A stretch of 64,000 nucleotides of DNA from positions 60,613,078 to 60,677,077 of the forward strand of contig CM055895.1 in NCBI GenBank assembly GCA_029582155.1, given 5' to 3'. Positions 22,765 to 36,813 of the stretch are shown piece by piece. Within the stretch, counting starts at the first letter, position 1, and every line of letters begins with the position of its first letter. Under the pieces are notes generated by a model that saw only the letters and a program-made list of their open reading frames with translations, had not been told where the DNA came from and did no database searches. Origin of the DNA: Panopea generosa (Eukaryota; Mollusca; Bivalvia; Adapedonta; Hiatellidae). A program made the translations under genes and the position numbers.

Positions 22765-25700
22765 TAAACAATCATGAGTATACATATTTCCCTCTGTCAT
22801 ACCAATCATACATATTCAATACATTTATGAAAGTGAGATTGGAATTATACTATCATGAGTACACAAATTTATCCTTGGCATACCAAACATAAATAAATAC
22901 ATATATGATTGTAAGATTGGAATTATACTATAATGGGTACACATATTTACCTCTGGCAAACCAATCATACAAAAATTACATATGTAATAGTGAGATTGGA
23001 ATTATACTATCATGGTACATATATTTACCAATTGCATACCAATCACACATAAATACATATATGATAGTGAGATTGGAATTATACTATAATGGGTACACAT
23101 ATTTACCTTTGGCATACCAATCACACATAAATACATATATGATAGTGAGATTGGAATTATACTATATTTGGTACATATATTAACCTCTGGAATACCAATC
23201 ACACATAAAAACATATATGATAGTGAGATTGGAATTATACTATCATGGGTATGCATATTTACCTCTGATATACCAGTCACATATACATACATATATGATT
23301 GTGAGATTGGAATTATACTATAATGGGCACATATATTAACCTCTGGCATACTAATCATGCATATATACCTACGTGATGATTGTGAGATTGGAATTATACT
23401 ATAATGGGTACACAAATTTACCTCTTGCATACCAATCACACATAAATACATATATGATATTGAGATTGGAATTATACTATCATGAGTTCACATATGTACC
23501 TCTGGCATACCAATCACACATACATACATAATCATATGATAGTGAGAATGGAATTATACTATCATGAGTTCACATATATACCTCTGGCATACTAATCACA
23601 CATACATATATATCATCTGATAGTGAGATTGGAATTATACTACCATGAGTACACACATTCACCTCTGGCATACCAATCACACATACATACATAATCATAT
23701 GATAGTGAGAATGGAATTATACTATCATGAGTTCACATATATACCTCTGGCATACTAATCACACATACATATATAATCATATGATAGTGAGATTGGAATT
23801 ATACTATCATGAGTACACACATTCACCTCTGGCATACCAATCACACATACATACATAATCATATGATAGTGAGATTGGTATTATACTATCATGAGTTCAC
23901 ATATTTACTTCTGGCATACCAATCACACATAAATACATAATCATATGATTGTGAGATTCGTATTATACTATCATGAGTTCACATATTTACCTCTGGCATA
24001 CCAATCACACATAAATACATAATCATATGATTGTGAGATTGATATTATACTATCATGAGTTTACACATTTACCTTTGGCATACCAATCACACATAAATAC
24101 ATAATCATATGATTGTGAGATTGATATTATACTATCATGAGTTCACACATTTACCTTTGGCATACCAATTATACATAAATACATACATAATCATATGATA
24201 GTGAGATTGGAATTATACTATCATGAGTACACATATTTACCTCTGGTATACTTATCACACATACATACATAATCATATGATAGTGACAATGAAATTATAC
24301 TATCATGAATTCACATATTCACCTCTGGCATACTAATCACACATACATACATAATCATATGATAGTGACAATGAAATTATACTATCATGAATTCACATAT
24401 TCACCTCTGGCATACTAATCACACATACATACATAATCATATGATAGTGAGATTGGAATTATACTATCATGAGTACACACATTCACCTCTGGCATACCAA
24501 TCACACATACATATATAATCATATGATAGTGAGAATGGAATTATACTATCATGAGTACACATATTTACCTCTGGCATACTAATCACACATACATACATAA
24601 TTATATGATAGTGATATTGGAATTATACTATCATGAGTACACATATTTACCTGTGGCATACTAATCACACATAAATACATATCAGATAGTGACATTGGAA
24701 TGATAGAATCATTGGTACACATATTTACCTCTGGCATACCAAACATACATCAATACATATATGATTGTGAGATGAATTATACTATAATGGGTATACATAT
24801 TTACCTCTGACATACCAAACATACATCAATACATATATTATTGTGAGATGAATTATACTATAATGGGTACACGTATTTACCTCTGACATACCAATCATAC
24901 ATAAATATATAAATGATAGTGAGATTAGAATTAAGCTATCAGAGGTAAACATATTTACCTCTGGCTCACCAATCACACATGAATACGTACATGATAGTGA
25001 GATTGGAATGATACTATAAAGGGTACACACATTTACTTCTAGCATACCAATCACACATAAATACATATATGATAGTGAGATTGGAATTATGCTATCATGA
25101 GTACACACATGTACCTCTGGCATACTAATCATACGTTAATACATATATGATAGTGAGATTGGAATTATAATATAGTGGGTACTCATATTTACATCTGGCA
25201 TACCGATCTGACATCAATACATATATGATTGTGAGATTGGAATTATACTATAATGGGTACACACATTTACCTATGGCATACCAGTCATACATTAATACAT
25301 ACATGATTGTGACATTGAAATGATAGTATCATAGGTACACATATTTACCTCTGGCATACCAAACATACATCAATACATATATGATTGTGAGATTGGAATT
25401 ATATTATAATGGGTAAACATATTTACCTCCGACATACCAAACATACATAAAGACATATATGATTGTGAGATTGGAATTATACTATTATGGGTACACACAT
25501 TTACCTCTGGTAAACCAATCATACATAAATACATACATGATATTGAGATTGGAATGATACTATAATGGGTATACATATTTACTCCTTGCATCCCAAACAT
25601 ACATCAGTACATACATGATTGTGAGATTGGAATGATACTATAAAGTGTACACACATTTACCTCTAGCATACCAATCACACATAAATACATATATGAAAGT

Positions 25701-28700
25701 GAGAATGGAATTATACTTACACGAGTACACATATTTATCTCTGGCATACCAATCTCATATCAATACATAATCTTATGATAGTGAGATTGGAATTATACTA
25801 TCATGAGTACACATATTTATCACTGGCACACTAATCATACATAAATACATATATGATAGTGAGATTGGAATTATACTGTCATGAGTACACACATTTACCT
25901 CTTGCACACTAATCATACATAAATACATATATGATTATGAGATTGGAATTATACTATTATGGGAACACACATTTACCTCTGGTAAACCAATCATACATAA
26001 ATACATACATGATAGTGAGATTGGAATGATACTATAATGGGTATACATATTTACTCCTTGCATCCCAAACATATATCAATACATACATGATTGTGAGATT
26101 GGAATTATACTATAAAGGGCACACACATTTACCTCTAGCATACCAATCACACATTAATACATATATAATAGTGAGAATGGAATTATACTAACATGAGTAC
26201 ACACATTTACCTCTGGCACACTAATCATACATAAATACATATATGATTGTGAGATTGGAATTATACTATTATGGGTACACACATTTTCCTCTGGTAAACC
26301 AATCATACATAAATACATAATCATATGATAGTGAGATTGGAATTATACTACCATGAGTACACATATTCACCTCTGGCATACTAATCATACATAAATACAT
26401 ATATGATAGTGATATTGGAATTATACTGTCATGATAACACACATTTACCTCTGGCACACTAATCATACATAAATACATATATGATAGTGAGAATGGAATT
26501 ATACTATCATGAGTACACATATTTACCTCTGGCATACCAATCACACATAGATACATAATCATATGATAGTGAGATTGGAATTATACTATCATGAGTACAC
26601 AAATTTACCTCTGGCACACTTATCATACATAAATACATATATGATAGTGAGAATGGAATTATATTATAATGGGTAAACATATTTACCTCCGACATACCAA
26701 ACATACATAAAGACATATATGATTGTGAGATTGGAATTATACTATTATGGGTACACACATTTACCTCTGGTAAACCAATCATACATAAATACATACATGA
26801 TATTGAGATTGGAATGATACTATAATGGGTATACATATTTACTCCTTGCATCCCAAACATACATCAGTACATACATGATTGTGAGATTGGAATGATACTA
26901 TAAAGTGTACACACATTTACCTCTAGCATACCAATCACACATAAATACATATATGATAGTGAGAATGGAATTATACTTACATGAGTACACATATTTATCT
27001 CTGGCATACCAATCTCATATCAATACATAATCTTATGATAGTGAGATTGGAATTATACTATCATGAGTACACATATTTATCACTGGCACACTAATCATAC
27101 ATAAATACATATAAGATAGTGAGATTGGAATTATACTGTCATGAGTACACACATTTACCTCTGGCACACTAATCATACATAAATACATATATGATTGTGA
27201 GATTGGATTTATACTATTATGGGAACACACATTTACCTCTGGTAAACCAATCATACATAAATACATACATGATAGTGAGATTGGAATGATACTATAATGG
27301 GTATACATATTTACTCCTTGCATCCCAAACATACATCAATACATACATGATTGTGAGATTGGAATTATACTATAAAGGGTACACACATTTACCTCTAGCA
27401 TACCAATCACACATTAATACATATATGATAGTGAGAATGGAATTATACTAACATGATACACACATTTACCTATGGCACACTAATCATACATAAATACATA
27501 TATGATTGTGAGATTGGAATTATACTATTATGGGTACACACATTTACCTCTGGTAAACCAATCATACATAAATACATAATCATATGATAGTGAGATTGGA
27601 ATTATACTATCATGAGTACACATATTCACCTCTGGCATACTAATCATACATAAATACATATATGATAGTGATATTGGAATTATACTGTCATGATAACACA
27701 CATTTACCTCTGGCACACTAATCATACATAAATACATATATGATAGTGAAAATGGAATTATACTAACATGAGTACACATATTTACCTCTGGCATACCAAT
27801 CACACATAGATACATAATCATATGATAGTGAGATTGGAATTATACTATCATGAGTACACAAATTTACCTCTGGCACACTTATCATACATAAATACATATA
27901 TGATAGTGAGAATGGAATTATACTAACATGAGTACACATATTTACCTCTGGCATACCAATCTCACATCAATACATACATTAACATAAAATAGTGAGATTG
28001 GAATTATACTATCATGAGTACACATTTTACCACTGGCATAATAATCACACATACATACATAATCATATGATAGTGAGATTGGAATTATACTATCATGAGT
28101 ACACATATTTACCTCTGGCACACTAATCATACATAAATACATATATGATAGTGAGATTGGAATTAAACTGTCATGAGAACACACATTTACCTCTGGCATA
28201 CCAATCATATATAAATACATACATGATTGTGACATTGGAATGGTATTATCATTGGTACACATATTTACCTCTGGCATACAAAACATACATAAATACATAT
28301 ATGATTGTGAGATTGGAATTATGTTATAATGGGTACACATATTTACCTCTGACATACCAAACATACATCATTACATATATGACTGTGAGATTGGAATTAT
28401 ACTAACATGAATACATACATTCACCTCTGGCATACAAATCACACATACATACATAATCATATGATAGTGAGATTGGAATTATACTATCATGAGTACTCAT
28501 ATTTACCTCTGGCACACTTATCATACATAAATACATATATGATAGTGAGATTGGAATTATATTGTCATGAGTACACACATTTACCTCTGGCATACCAATC
28601 ATACATAAATACATACAAGATTGTGACACTGGAATGATAGTATCATTGGGACACATATTTACCTCTGGCATACCAAACATACATCAATACATATATGATT

Positions 28701-31700
28701 GTGAGATTGGAATTATACTATAATAGGTACACATATTTACCTCTGACATACCAAACATACATCAATACATATATGATTGTGAGATTGGAATTATACTATA
28801 ATGGGTACACATATTTATCTCTGACAAACCAAATATACATCAATACATATATGATTGTGAGATTGGAATTATACTATTATGGATACACACAGTTACCTCT
28901 AGCTTACTTATCGTCAATAAATATATATATGATAGTGAGATTGGAATTATACTATCGTGAGTAGACACATTTACCTCTGGCATACTTATCATACATCAAT
29001 ACATATATGATAGTGAGATTGGAATCATACTATCATGGGTATACATATTTAACTCTGGCATACCAATCACACATTAATACATATATGATAGTGAAATTGG
29101 AATTATACTATCATGCGTATACATATTTACCTCAGGTAAACCAGTCACACCTACATACATATAACTATGATAGTGACATTGGAATTATAATATAATGGGT
29201 ACACATATTTACCTCTGGCATACCAAACATACATCAATAAATATATGATAGTGAGATTGGAATTATACTATTATGAGCACACAAATTTACCTCTGGCATA
29301 CTAATCATACATAAACACATATATGATAGTGAGATTGGAATGATACTGTCATAAGTACACACATTAACCTCTGGTATACAAATCATACATACATATACAT
29401 ATAATAGTGAGATTGGAATTATACTGTCATGAGTACACATATTTACCTCTGGCATACCAATCACACATGAATACGTACATGATAGTGTGATTGGAATGAT
29501 ACTCTAAAGGGTACACACATTAACTTCTAGCATACCAATCACACATAAATACATATATGATAGTGAGATTGGAATTATGCTTTCATGAGTACACACATGT
29601 ACCTCTGGCATACCAATCATACATTAATACATATATGATAGTGAGATTGGAATTATAATATAGTGGGTACACATATTTACATCTGGCATACCAATCTCAC
29701 ATCAATACATATATGATTGTGAGATTGGAATTATACTATAATGGGTACACACATTTACCTCTGGCATACTAATCATACATTAATACATACAACATTGTGA
29801 CATTGGAATGATAGTATCATAGGTATATATATTTACCTCTGGCATACCAAACATACATCAATACATATATGATTGTGATATTGGAATTATACTATAATGT
29901 GTACACATATTTACCTCTGAAATACCAAACATACATAAATACATATATGATTGTGAGCTTGGAATATACTATTATGGGTACACACATTTACCTCTGGTAT
30001 ACCAATCATACATAAATACATACATGATAGTGAGATTGGAATGATACTATAATGGGTATACATATTTACTCCTGGAATCCCAAACATACATCAATACATA
30101 TATGATTGTGAGATTGGAATTATACTATAAATGGTACACACATTTACCTCTAGCATACCAATCTCACATAAATACATATATGACATTGAGATTGGAATTA
30201 TGCTATCATGAGTACACACATGTACCACTGGCATACCATTCATACATCAATACATATATGATAGTGAGATTGGAATTATAATATAATGGGTACACATATT
30301 TACATCTGTCATGCCAATCTCACATAAATACATATATGATTGTGAGATTGGAATTATACTATCATGAGTATACAAACTTACCTGTGGCTTACCAATTATA
30401 CATCAATACATATATGATTTTTAGATTGGAATTATACTATTATGGGTACACACATTTACCTCTGGCATACTTATCATCAATAAAAATATATATGGTAGTG
30501 AGATTGGAATTATACTATCGTGAGTAGACACATTTACCCCTGGCATACTAATCATACATAAATACATATTTGATAGTGATATTGGAATTATACTATCATG
30601 GGTACACATATTTACCTCTGGCATACTAATCATCAATACATACATGATTGTGACATTAGAATTAAACTATATTGGGTACACATATTTACCTCTGGCATAC
30701 ACAACATACATCAATACATATACGATTGTGAGATTGGAATGATACTATAATGGTAACACACATTTACCTCTGGCGTCTAATTATACATAAGTATATATAT
30801 GAAAGTGAGATTCGAATTATACTGTCAAGGCTACATATATTTACCTCTGGCATACCAATCACACATCAATACAAATATGACTGTGAGATTTGAATTATAT
30901 TATAATGGGTACACACATTTCCCTCAGGCATAGCTTTCATACATAAATACATACATGATAGTGAGATTGGAATTATACTGTCATGAATACACACATTTAA
31001 CTCTGTCATACTTATCACACATAAATACATTGATGATAGTGAAACTGGAATTATTCTAACGTGGGTACACACATTTACCTCTGGCATACTAATAATACAT
31101 TAAGACATACATGATTGTGAGATTGGAATTAACTATCATGAGTACACACATTTATCTTTGGCATACCAATCATACATAAATACATACATGATTGTGAGAT
31201 TGGAATTATACTATAATGGGTACACACTTTACCTCTGGCATACCAATCATACATTAATACATACATGATTGTGAGATTGGAATTATAGTATCATGGGTAT
31301 ATATGTTAACCAGTGGCATACCAATCACACATAGATACATATATGATAGTTAGATTGGACTTATACTATCATGGGTACATATATTAACCTGTGGCATACC
31401 AATCACACATACAAACATATATGAAAGTGAGATTGGAATTATACTATAATGGGTACATACATTTACCTTTGGAATACCAATCTTACATAAATACATACAT
31501 GATAGTGAGATTGGAATTATACTATCATGGATACTTATATTAACAAGTGGCATACCAATCACACAAAGATACATATATGATAGTGAAATTGGAATTATAC
31601 TATAATGGGTACACATATTTACCTCTGGCATACTAATCATACATCAATACATACGTAATTTTGAGATTGGAATTATAATATAATGGGTACACATATTTAC

Positions 31701-32330
31701 TTCTGACATACCAATCACACATAAATATATATGTTGCAGTGATATTGGAATTATACTATCATGAGTACATACATTGACCTGTGGCATACCAATCACACAT
31801 AGATACATATATGATAGTGAGATTGAAATTATACTATCATGAGTACACATATTTACCTCTGGCAAACCAAACATTATCAATACATATATGATAGTGAGAT
31901 TGGAATTGTACTATAATGGGTACACACATTTACCTCTGGCATACCAATCACAAATGAATACGTACATGATAGTGAGATTGAAATTATACTATAATGGGTA
32001 CACATATTTACCTCTGGCATCCCAAACATACACAAATACATACATGATTGTGAGATTGGAATTATAATATAATGGGTACACATATTTACCTATGGCATAC
32101 CAATCACATTTAAATACTAATGTGATAGTGATATTGGAAGTATAATATTATAGGTACACATATTAACCTCTGGTATACCAGTCTTACATAAATACATATA
32201 TGATAGTGAGATTGGAATTATACTATCATGGGTACACATATTTACCTCTGGCATACCAATCACACATAACTACATATATGATCCTGAGACAGGAATTATA
32301 CTATTACGGGTACACATATTTACCTCCGGC
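22765..32330 (-). repeat. 78-bp minisatellite array C (about 120 units), intron 5 of TenA-like copy 1
   Basis: The period is 78 bp (checked at 22951, 23029, 23107 and 23185). Read on the minus strand, the gene's sense strand, a unit contains ATGCCAGAGGTAAATATGTG followed by GTACCCATGATAGTATAATT and CCAATCTCACTATCATATATG. The first part matches the exon 5/intron 5 junction at 32311-32336 (GCCGGAG|GTAAATATGTGTA) almost base for base, so the array grows out of the splice junction. A ~1.26-kb block is duplicated in tandem (about 25400-26660 and 26661-27920). Units at 23460-24660 more often carry an extra ATAATCATATGA segment. The ORFs in it are repeat translations. Confidence 0.95.
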
Positions 32331-32426
32331 ATACCATTCATCCACCATCTTGTCAAGCTCTTCATATCCGACATACTTAGGGTCAAAGTTATCACTGACC
32401 CACTTAGTGTACATGCCGAAGTTGTG
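32324..32426 (-). CDS. TenA-like copy 1, exon 5
   Basis: 103 nt, starting in phase 0 after ...TTAACAG and ending G|GTAAATATG (phase 1). It encodes HNFGMYTKWVSDNFDPKYVG and YEELDKMVDEWYAG, matching the NPYxxWIxxYxxxEF segment of TenA proteins. The 3' end of this exon is the seed of the adjacent 78-bp minisatellite. Confidence 0.85.
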
Positions 32427-35400
32427 CTGTTAATTTAAGATCATGGCAAATTTAACAAATGTCATTAAACCTTTCAAAATTATATTGTCGCTTGGTACAC
32501 AGTTAGAGAACATTAAATGTCATTGCTCATATATTCATGCTGCATAAGATACATCAACCACCCCCGATAAATTTTCTCTGGAATCTATAACCATGAGATT
32601 GAATAAATAATTAATTAATATAAAACCTAAAAGAAATTGGTTCCTTTTTTAAAAAATTACAATACTATTAAAAGTCAAAACTAACCTCTTCTTCAAGCAA
32701 TTCCTTACCGATCCATGGCCATAACTTGAGGCAGGGAATCATGGCTACAATTGTATAAATGGGTTCCATAGTTTTAGCCACACCGAACTTGTAATCTGTG
32801 TAAGCTTGACACCCACTACCAAGTTTCACACAAGACGAATTAGTCAAGTGCCATTCCTTGTACATGCCAATGGCATAACTGTAATAAAGTTTTGATATAC
32901 GCATTAACATTTCATAGGTATTACAATAAATCATACCGGTTGCATTTCCTGTGTTATTAAGTCATTGACCTACCATCATCGTCGAATACCCAAGGGGTAT
33001 CAATTCCACTACTCTCCATTCATCACCCGTGTGAAATAACGCTAGCACTGCGTCGTTTTATTTGAACAGAACAATACACGATACAGCTAACGTTAACAAC
33101 TAGCGTTACGATTGGATAACGTTCCCTTCAAAAAAGCTCGAAGTAGCCAATCATATGTTTGCATTGTGGCTTGGTAGAAACGACGCAAAGCTAGTGCAAT
33201 GTTCCACGGGTGATGAATGGAGAGTATCGGAATTGATTACACGTGAGTATCCGGCGCTGCCATACCATACGAGTCATCAGAAGTAAATGAGTTACAAAAA
33301 TAGTGTTACCTAATATAATAAACATGCTTTTCTATTCTGCAATAAAAGTCAAACCAAAATGTTTGCTCCACGAGCATTCTGTAAACAATTCTAAACTAGT
33401 GTAAGAAAAGTAAATTGTTTTGCTACATGACATTTTGGTAATAAACCAAAAAAACAAAGAAGAACGGTATTAAATTCTTATCTCCCGCTCAAAAGGGCCA
33501 TGGACTGAGCAAAACAGGTATTGCCTGTGGATGTGGGTACTGAAAAAGCGGCTTATAACCAGAAGAGCAGAATTAAAGTGTGACAGTGTGCACGATTGTG
33601 GAAAGTATCCGCTATTGCCAGAAGACAGTTTCTTTATAGATTTTACAATTTCATCATTTGATATTACTTCGTTTGATAAAGAGTTTTCATAAAGGTTATT
33701 ATTTACTGAGTAAGTATGCAAATCAGTATTTACGGCGTTTTTGCCGTATAGGAGCAGTTTCAAATAGTTTCACTATTCAATAGCACGTATTAAGCTATCG
33801 GAATTAGCAGCTCTGCGATTCTTTGAAGCAATGTCATCATAGGTTTTTCATAGCATCAATCAAATTATGTCGGTTTGTTTTCAGATACTTGCCTTAATTT
33901 GGATTACATTTACTTTTGATTTTGTTTTTATTAACTTTATATAACCTCAAGTCATGAAGTTATAAAAGGACTCTCGTTTACTTTAATACCACTTAAACTA
34001 ATTGCATTTTTTTAGACATTCGATATAAACACCAGTTGTGCGCCAGGTTCGTATACTATGTTATAACTGAAAAGGCATTTGACATAAAACAGGTGAGTGA
34101 ATCATCTTTGTCACCGATTTTAAAATCAGAAAAATATTGAAAAAAATCAGTCAATATTTCGAGCATATTCAGGTCATCACGAATCAAATATCTTACTCAA
34201 TACAGTATTGTTATGTCTAGCATGTTATAAACATTGTTACACGCTAGAAGGGTAAACAGCTCATTTTAATGAAATGATAAGAACTATTCTCCGCTGGACT
34301 TTGGAGATTTGACATAAACAGCTTACCCCATATATTTGATAGCTTGTCCAATAAGAAACTCTTTGTCTACGACTGCATCATTCATATCCACATTCTGTGA
34401 GGCAATCAATAATATGACCGATTGTTTTTCTAAGTAAACAGCATCCTGCACATTGTATGCCCCTGTAAATAAAGTGGGTTCTCTTTTATTTTATACAATA
34501 CAATTATTTAATACATTCCGTCTAAGAAATCACCCCAAAAGGGAGGTGCTGGTGGGTACAAAAAACATCCCTGACACGTGTTTCATATTGAATATCTAAC
34601 CATGTCATGATACATGTTATGTATTAACAAAGGCTCATTACACGTTTAATGACCAGGCAGGTTTGAACTCATGAACTCATAACATATTTTTACTTATTTG
34701 TAAAGGATAAAGATGCGATATTTTATTTCCTGCAATGGTATAGGAGAACATAAACATAAATTATATACAATTTGAAATGATAGAACATATACAATTGACA
34801 AATAATAGTATTAAATTATAAATACAACATGTACATGACGATATATAATAAAATAAAAAAAAAGAATGACATTTAACTCACAAAACCATAAAACTTTAAT
34901 ATACAAATAATATTATACGATAAGTAAGCATTTATTTCAGTAACGTCTGATACATAACAGTTACTTTAAACTAAAACGCACAATGACACATTTTTACATG
35001 CTGTCATTTTGTACTACAATAATGATTGTCACCACCTAATGATAATCATCATAATCCGTGACGTATTGTCCTATTGGCTACAACCACCAAAGCACCATAA
35101 ACATGATCAACGTACAAGAAATTAGAATGAGTAATACATATATACATACAGACAAAATGACAACTGGGGTAACCACCATGGAATCACCAAAGCAACAGAA
35201 ACATGATCAACATACAATAAAATAAAACAAGTAATACATACATACAGACATAATGACAACTTGGGTAACCACCATGGAACCACCAAAGCAACATAAACAT
35301 GATTAACATACAAGACATTAAAACAAGTAATACATGCAGACAGACGGAATGACAACTCGGGTAACCATCCTGGAAACACCAAAGCAACATAAACATGATC

Positions 35401-36744
35401 AATATTAAAAAAATTAGAACAAGTTATACATACATACAGACGGAATGACAACTGGGGTAACCACCTGGAAACACCAAAGCAACATAAACATGATCAAAAT
35501 ATAAGAAATTAAAACAAGAAATACATACAAAGAGACGGAATGACAGCTGGGGTAACCCCCCTTGAACCACCAAAGTAACATAAACATGATCAACATAAAA
35601 AAAATTAGAACAAGGAATACATACAGATAGACGGAATGACAACTTGGGGTGATCACCCTGGAAACACCAAAGCAACATCAACATGGTCAACATACAAGAA
35701 ATTAGAACAAGTAATACATACATACAGACGGAATAACAACTGGGATAACCACCCTGGAACCACCAAAGTTACATAAACATGATCAACAAACAAGAAATTA
35801 GAAAAGTAATACATACATACAGATAGACGGAATAACAACGACAACGACAACGACGATAACGACAACGACGACGACGACGACGGCGACGACAACAACACCA
35901 CCACCACAGGATATACAACATATTATAACTTTAGTTTTATTTGAATTTCTGGAATCATCTGCTATTCAAATACATTTTTCTCTGTTTGGAAGAGTCCATA
36001 TTGTCTCCATTGAAGTATTGCAATATATGATATGGGTATGTTTAATTTACTGACTGGTTTTCTGTTATCAGATTTCGAAGTGATTTTATGAATAAAGATA
36101 TGATCAATGTAAATTAATATAATACAAACCAAACTTAGTCGGAAGAAGTGTTCCATCCTTTAGACCTTGTATGAAAGGAGTGTCAAGCGCCTTCTCGGCT
36201 ATTTCTAATGAATCAGCCCACAACCGCTGAGAAAGTGTTGTGTCTTCTTGTACATTGATATTTGCTGTGTACTTTATAGGATCAGCTACAGCATCGCTGT
36301 CTATATCGTTGTAGCTATACTCTACTACTACCGGTTCGCCAACAGTACCTATGTGAATTGTAATAAATTAGATAGTTTGGTCTGGCCGAATTGTATTTTA
36401 TTTTAATGTTAGTGATGGGAATGCACACAATGTGATATTGATACAGATGACAATACAATTATAAATCTTGACCCAATTCAGACTTGAAATTAAAACATTA
36501 AATTTAACTAAAAAAGTTAAAACATTTTTTTTTGCAAACTTATAAAATACTTGAACTAAATGCAGTAACATTTCAAATACTTGTTCCATTGATGTTATTA
36601 TTGTCAGCACAACTTGACAATATTTTTAAATTGTTCTCTTGCAAACGAGCTCATATCCAATTGTTAAGGAACGCACTTACCTGTAAGAATGACAGCCAAA
36701 CCAATCCATTGTCCTAATGTTAAAAACATCACTGTTTTATTCAT
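32324..36744 (-). CDS. Secreted TenA/thiaminase-II-like protein, copy 1 (exons 1-5; last exon not found)
   Basis: A five-exon model on the minus strand: 36744-36681, 36348-36130, 34462-34327, 32878-32686 and 32426-32324, with consistent phases (1, 2 then 1 nt split codons) and no internal stop. Residues 1-22 form a signal peptide (MNKTVMFLTLGQWIGLAVIL). A TenA-family core follows: LWADSLEIAEKALDTPFIQG, LKDGTLLPTKF, YNVQDAVYLEK, YTIVAMIPCLKLWPWIG and YTKWVSDNFDPKYVGY. The Asp and Tyr of QDAVYL and the Cys of MIPC sit where TenA enzymes have the active-site Asp, Tyr and nucleophilic Cys. TenA proteins cleave thiamin or aminopyrimidine breakdown products; the substrate here is unknown. A signal peptide is unusual for TenA, so an extracellular or secretory role is inferred. 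With a sixth exon like copy 2, the protein would be 266 aa. Confidence 0.85.
32686..32878 (-). CDS. TenA-like copy 1, exon 4 (catalytic Cys)
   Basis: 193 nt. Acceptor TTTATTACAG|TTATGCC, donor GAAGAG|GTTAGT. It encodes YAIGMYKEWHLTN...QAYTDYKFGVAK...AMIPCLKLWPWIGKELLEEE. The Cys in MIPC corresponds to the TenA catalytic cysteine. The last 12-13 nt of coding sequence differ completely from copy 2, although the rest differs only at three silent sites. Confidence 0.88.
32977..33268. mobile_element. MITE-like element with ~75-bp terminal inverted repeats (intron 3, copy 1)
   Basis: The left end (TATCAATTCCACTACTCTCC, ATTCATCACCCGTG, GCGTCGTTT) is matched in reverse complement by the right end (ATGAATGGAGAGTATCGGAA, TTGATTAC). 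Imperfect TIRs run from about 32977 to 33055 and 33180 to 33262. A possible 6-bp target duplication TACCAT lies at 32971-32976 and 33263-33268. No transposase is encoded. The same insertion is in copy 2, so it predates the duplication. Confidence 0.75.
33470..33840 (-). mobile_element. LINE fragment in intron 3 (copy 1)
   Basis: The minus strand reads SNDEIVKSIKKLSSGNSG then GYFPQS, like the segment just before the RT palm (..EI..AIKKLK.GKS.G.D...FP..W), with internal deletion. The 97-codon ORF at 33470-33763 is this remnant, not a gene. Duplicated in copy 2. Confidence 0.6.
34327..34462 (-). CDS. TenA-like copy 1, exon 3
   Basis: 136 nt. Acceptor TTATTTACAG, donor ATGGG|GTAAGC. It encodes AYNVQDAVYLEKQSVILLIA then SQNVDMNDAVVDKEFLIGQA and IKYMG. 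QDxxYL is the TenA helix bearing the active-site Asp and Tyr. Compared with copy 2 there are five substitutions, all amino-acid changing. Confidence 0.88.
35083..35830. repeat. ~96-bp tandem repeat in intron 2 (copy 1), about 8 units
   Basis: The unit contains CACCAAAGCAACATAAACAT, GATCAACATACAAGAAATTAG and ACAGACGGAATGACAACTGG. Starts near 35083, 35170, 35278, 35375, 35470, 35568, 35664 and 35758. Minus-strand ORFs here are repeat translations. Confidence 0.92.
35836..35909. repeat. (ACG/ACA)n trinucleotide repeat in intron 2 (copy 1)
   Basis: Interrupted ACAACGACAACGACG repeats grading into CACCACCACCAC. Confidence 0.95.
36130..36348 (-). CDS. TenA-like copy 1, exon 2
   Basis: 219 nt. Acceptor TTCACATAG|GTACTG, donor TTTG|GTTTGT (a weak but GT donor). 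It encodes an N-terminal extension rich in Asp, Val and Tyr (VGEPVVVEYSYNDIDSDAVA) and then TenA helix 1 (LWADSLEIAEKALDTPFIQG, LKDGTLLPTKF). The extension, about 40 residues between the signal peptide and the TenA fold, has no recognised domain. Confidence 0.87.
36681..36744 (-). CDS. TenA-like copy 1, exon 1 (signal peptide)
   Basis: 64 nt from ATG to ACAG|GTAAGT, a strong donor. It encodes a short basic N-terminus and a hydrophobic core (VMFLTLGQWIGLAVIL), i.e. a signal peptide. Start chosen because it is the only ATG in phase with exon 2 and it lies 60-70 bp downstream of a TATA box. Identical in copy 2. Confidence 0.85.
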
Positions 36745-36805
36745 TGTTGTGATAAAGTCCAGGTGTGACGCTATTTTGTTATTTATATTGATGCAGTATG
36801 CTTGC

Positions 36806-36813
36806 CTTTTATA
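36806..36813 (-). promoter_or_regulatory. TATA box of TenA-like copy 1
   Basis: TATAAAAG on the minus strand, ~62 bp upstream of the ATG, so transcription would begin about 30 nt later. Conserved in copy 2. Confidence 0.7.

Noticed and set aside
23002-32083. ORFs of 60-149 codons in the 78-bp array
   Set aside because: 78 is a multiple of 3, so the same peptide (MYLCVIGMPEVNMCTHDSII) recurs. It is the repeat unit, not a gene.
33470-33763. 97-codon ORF as a gene (also 53638-53931)
   Set aside because: It is a LINE fragment within an intron; the SNDEIVKSIKKLSSGNS motif resembles the pre-RT region and the rest is out of context.
35122-35907. Minus-strand ORFs rich in Val, Ile and Cys (also 55291-56084)
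   Set aside because: Translations of the ~96-bp tandem repeat and the ACG repeat in intron 2.
36532-36717. 61-codon plus-strand ORF (also 56696-56881)
   Set aside because: Antisense shadow of exon 1 and the adjacent intron of the TenA-like gene.
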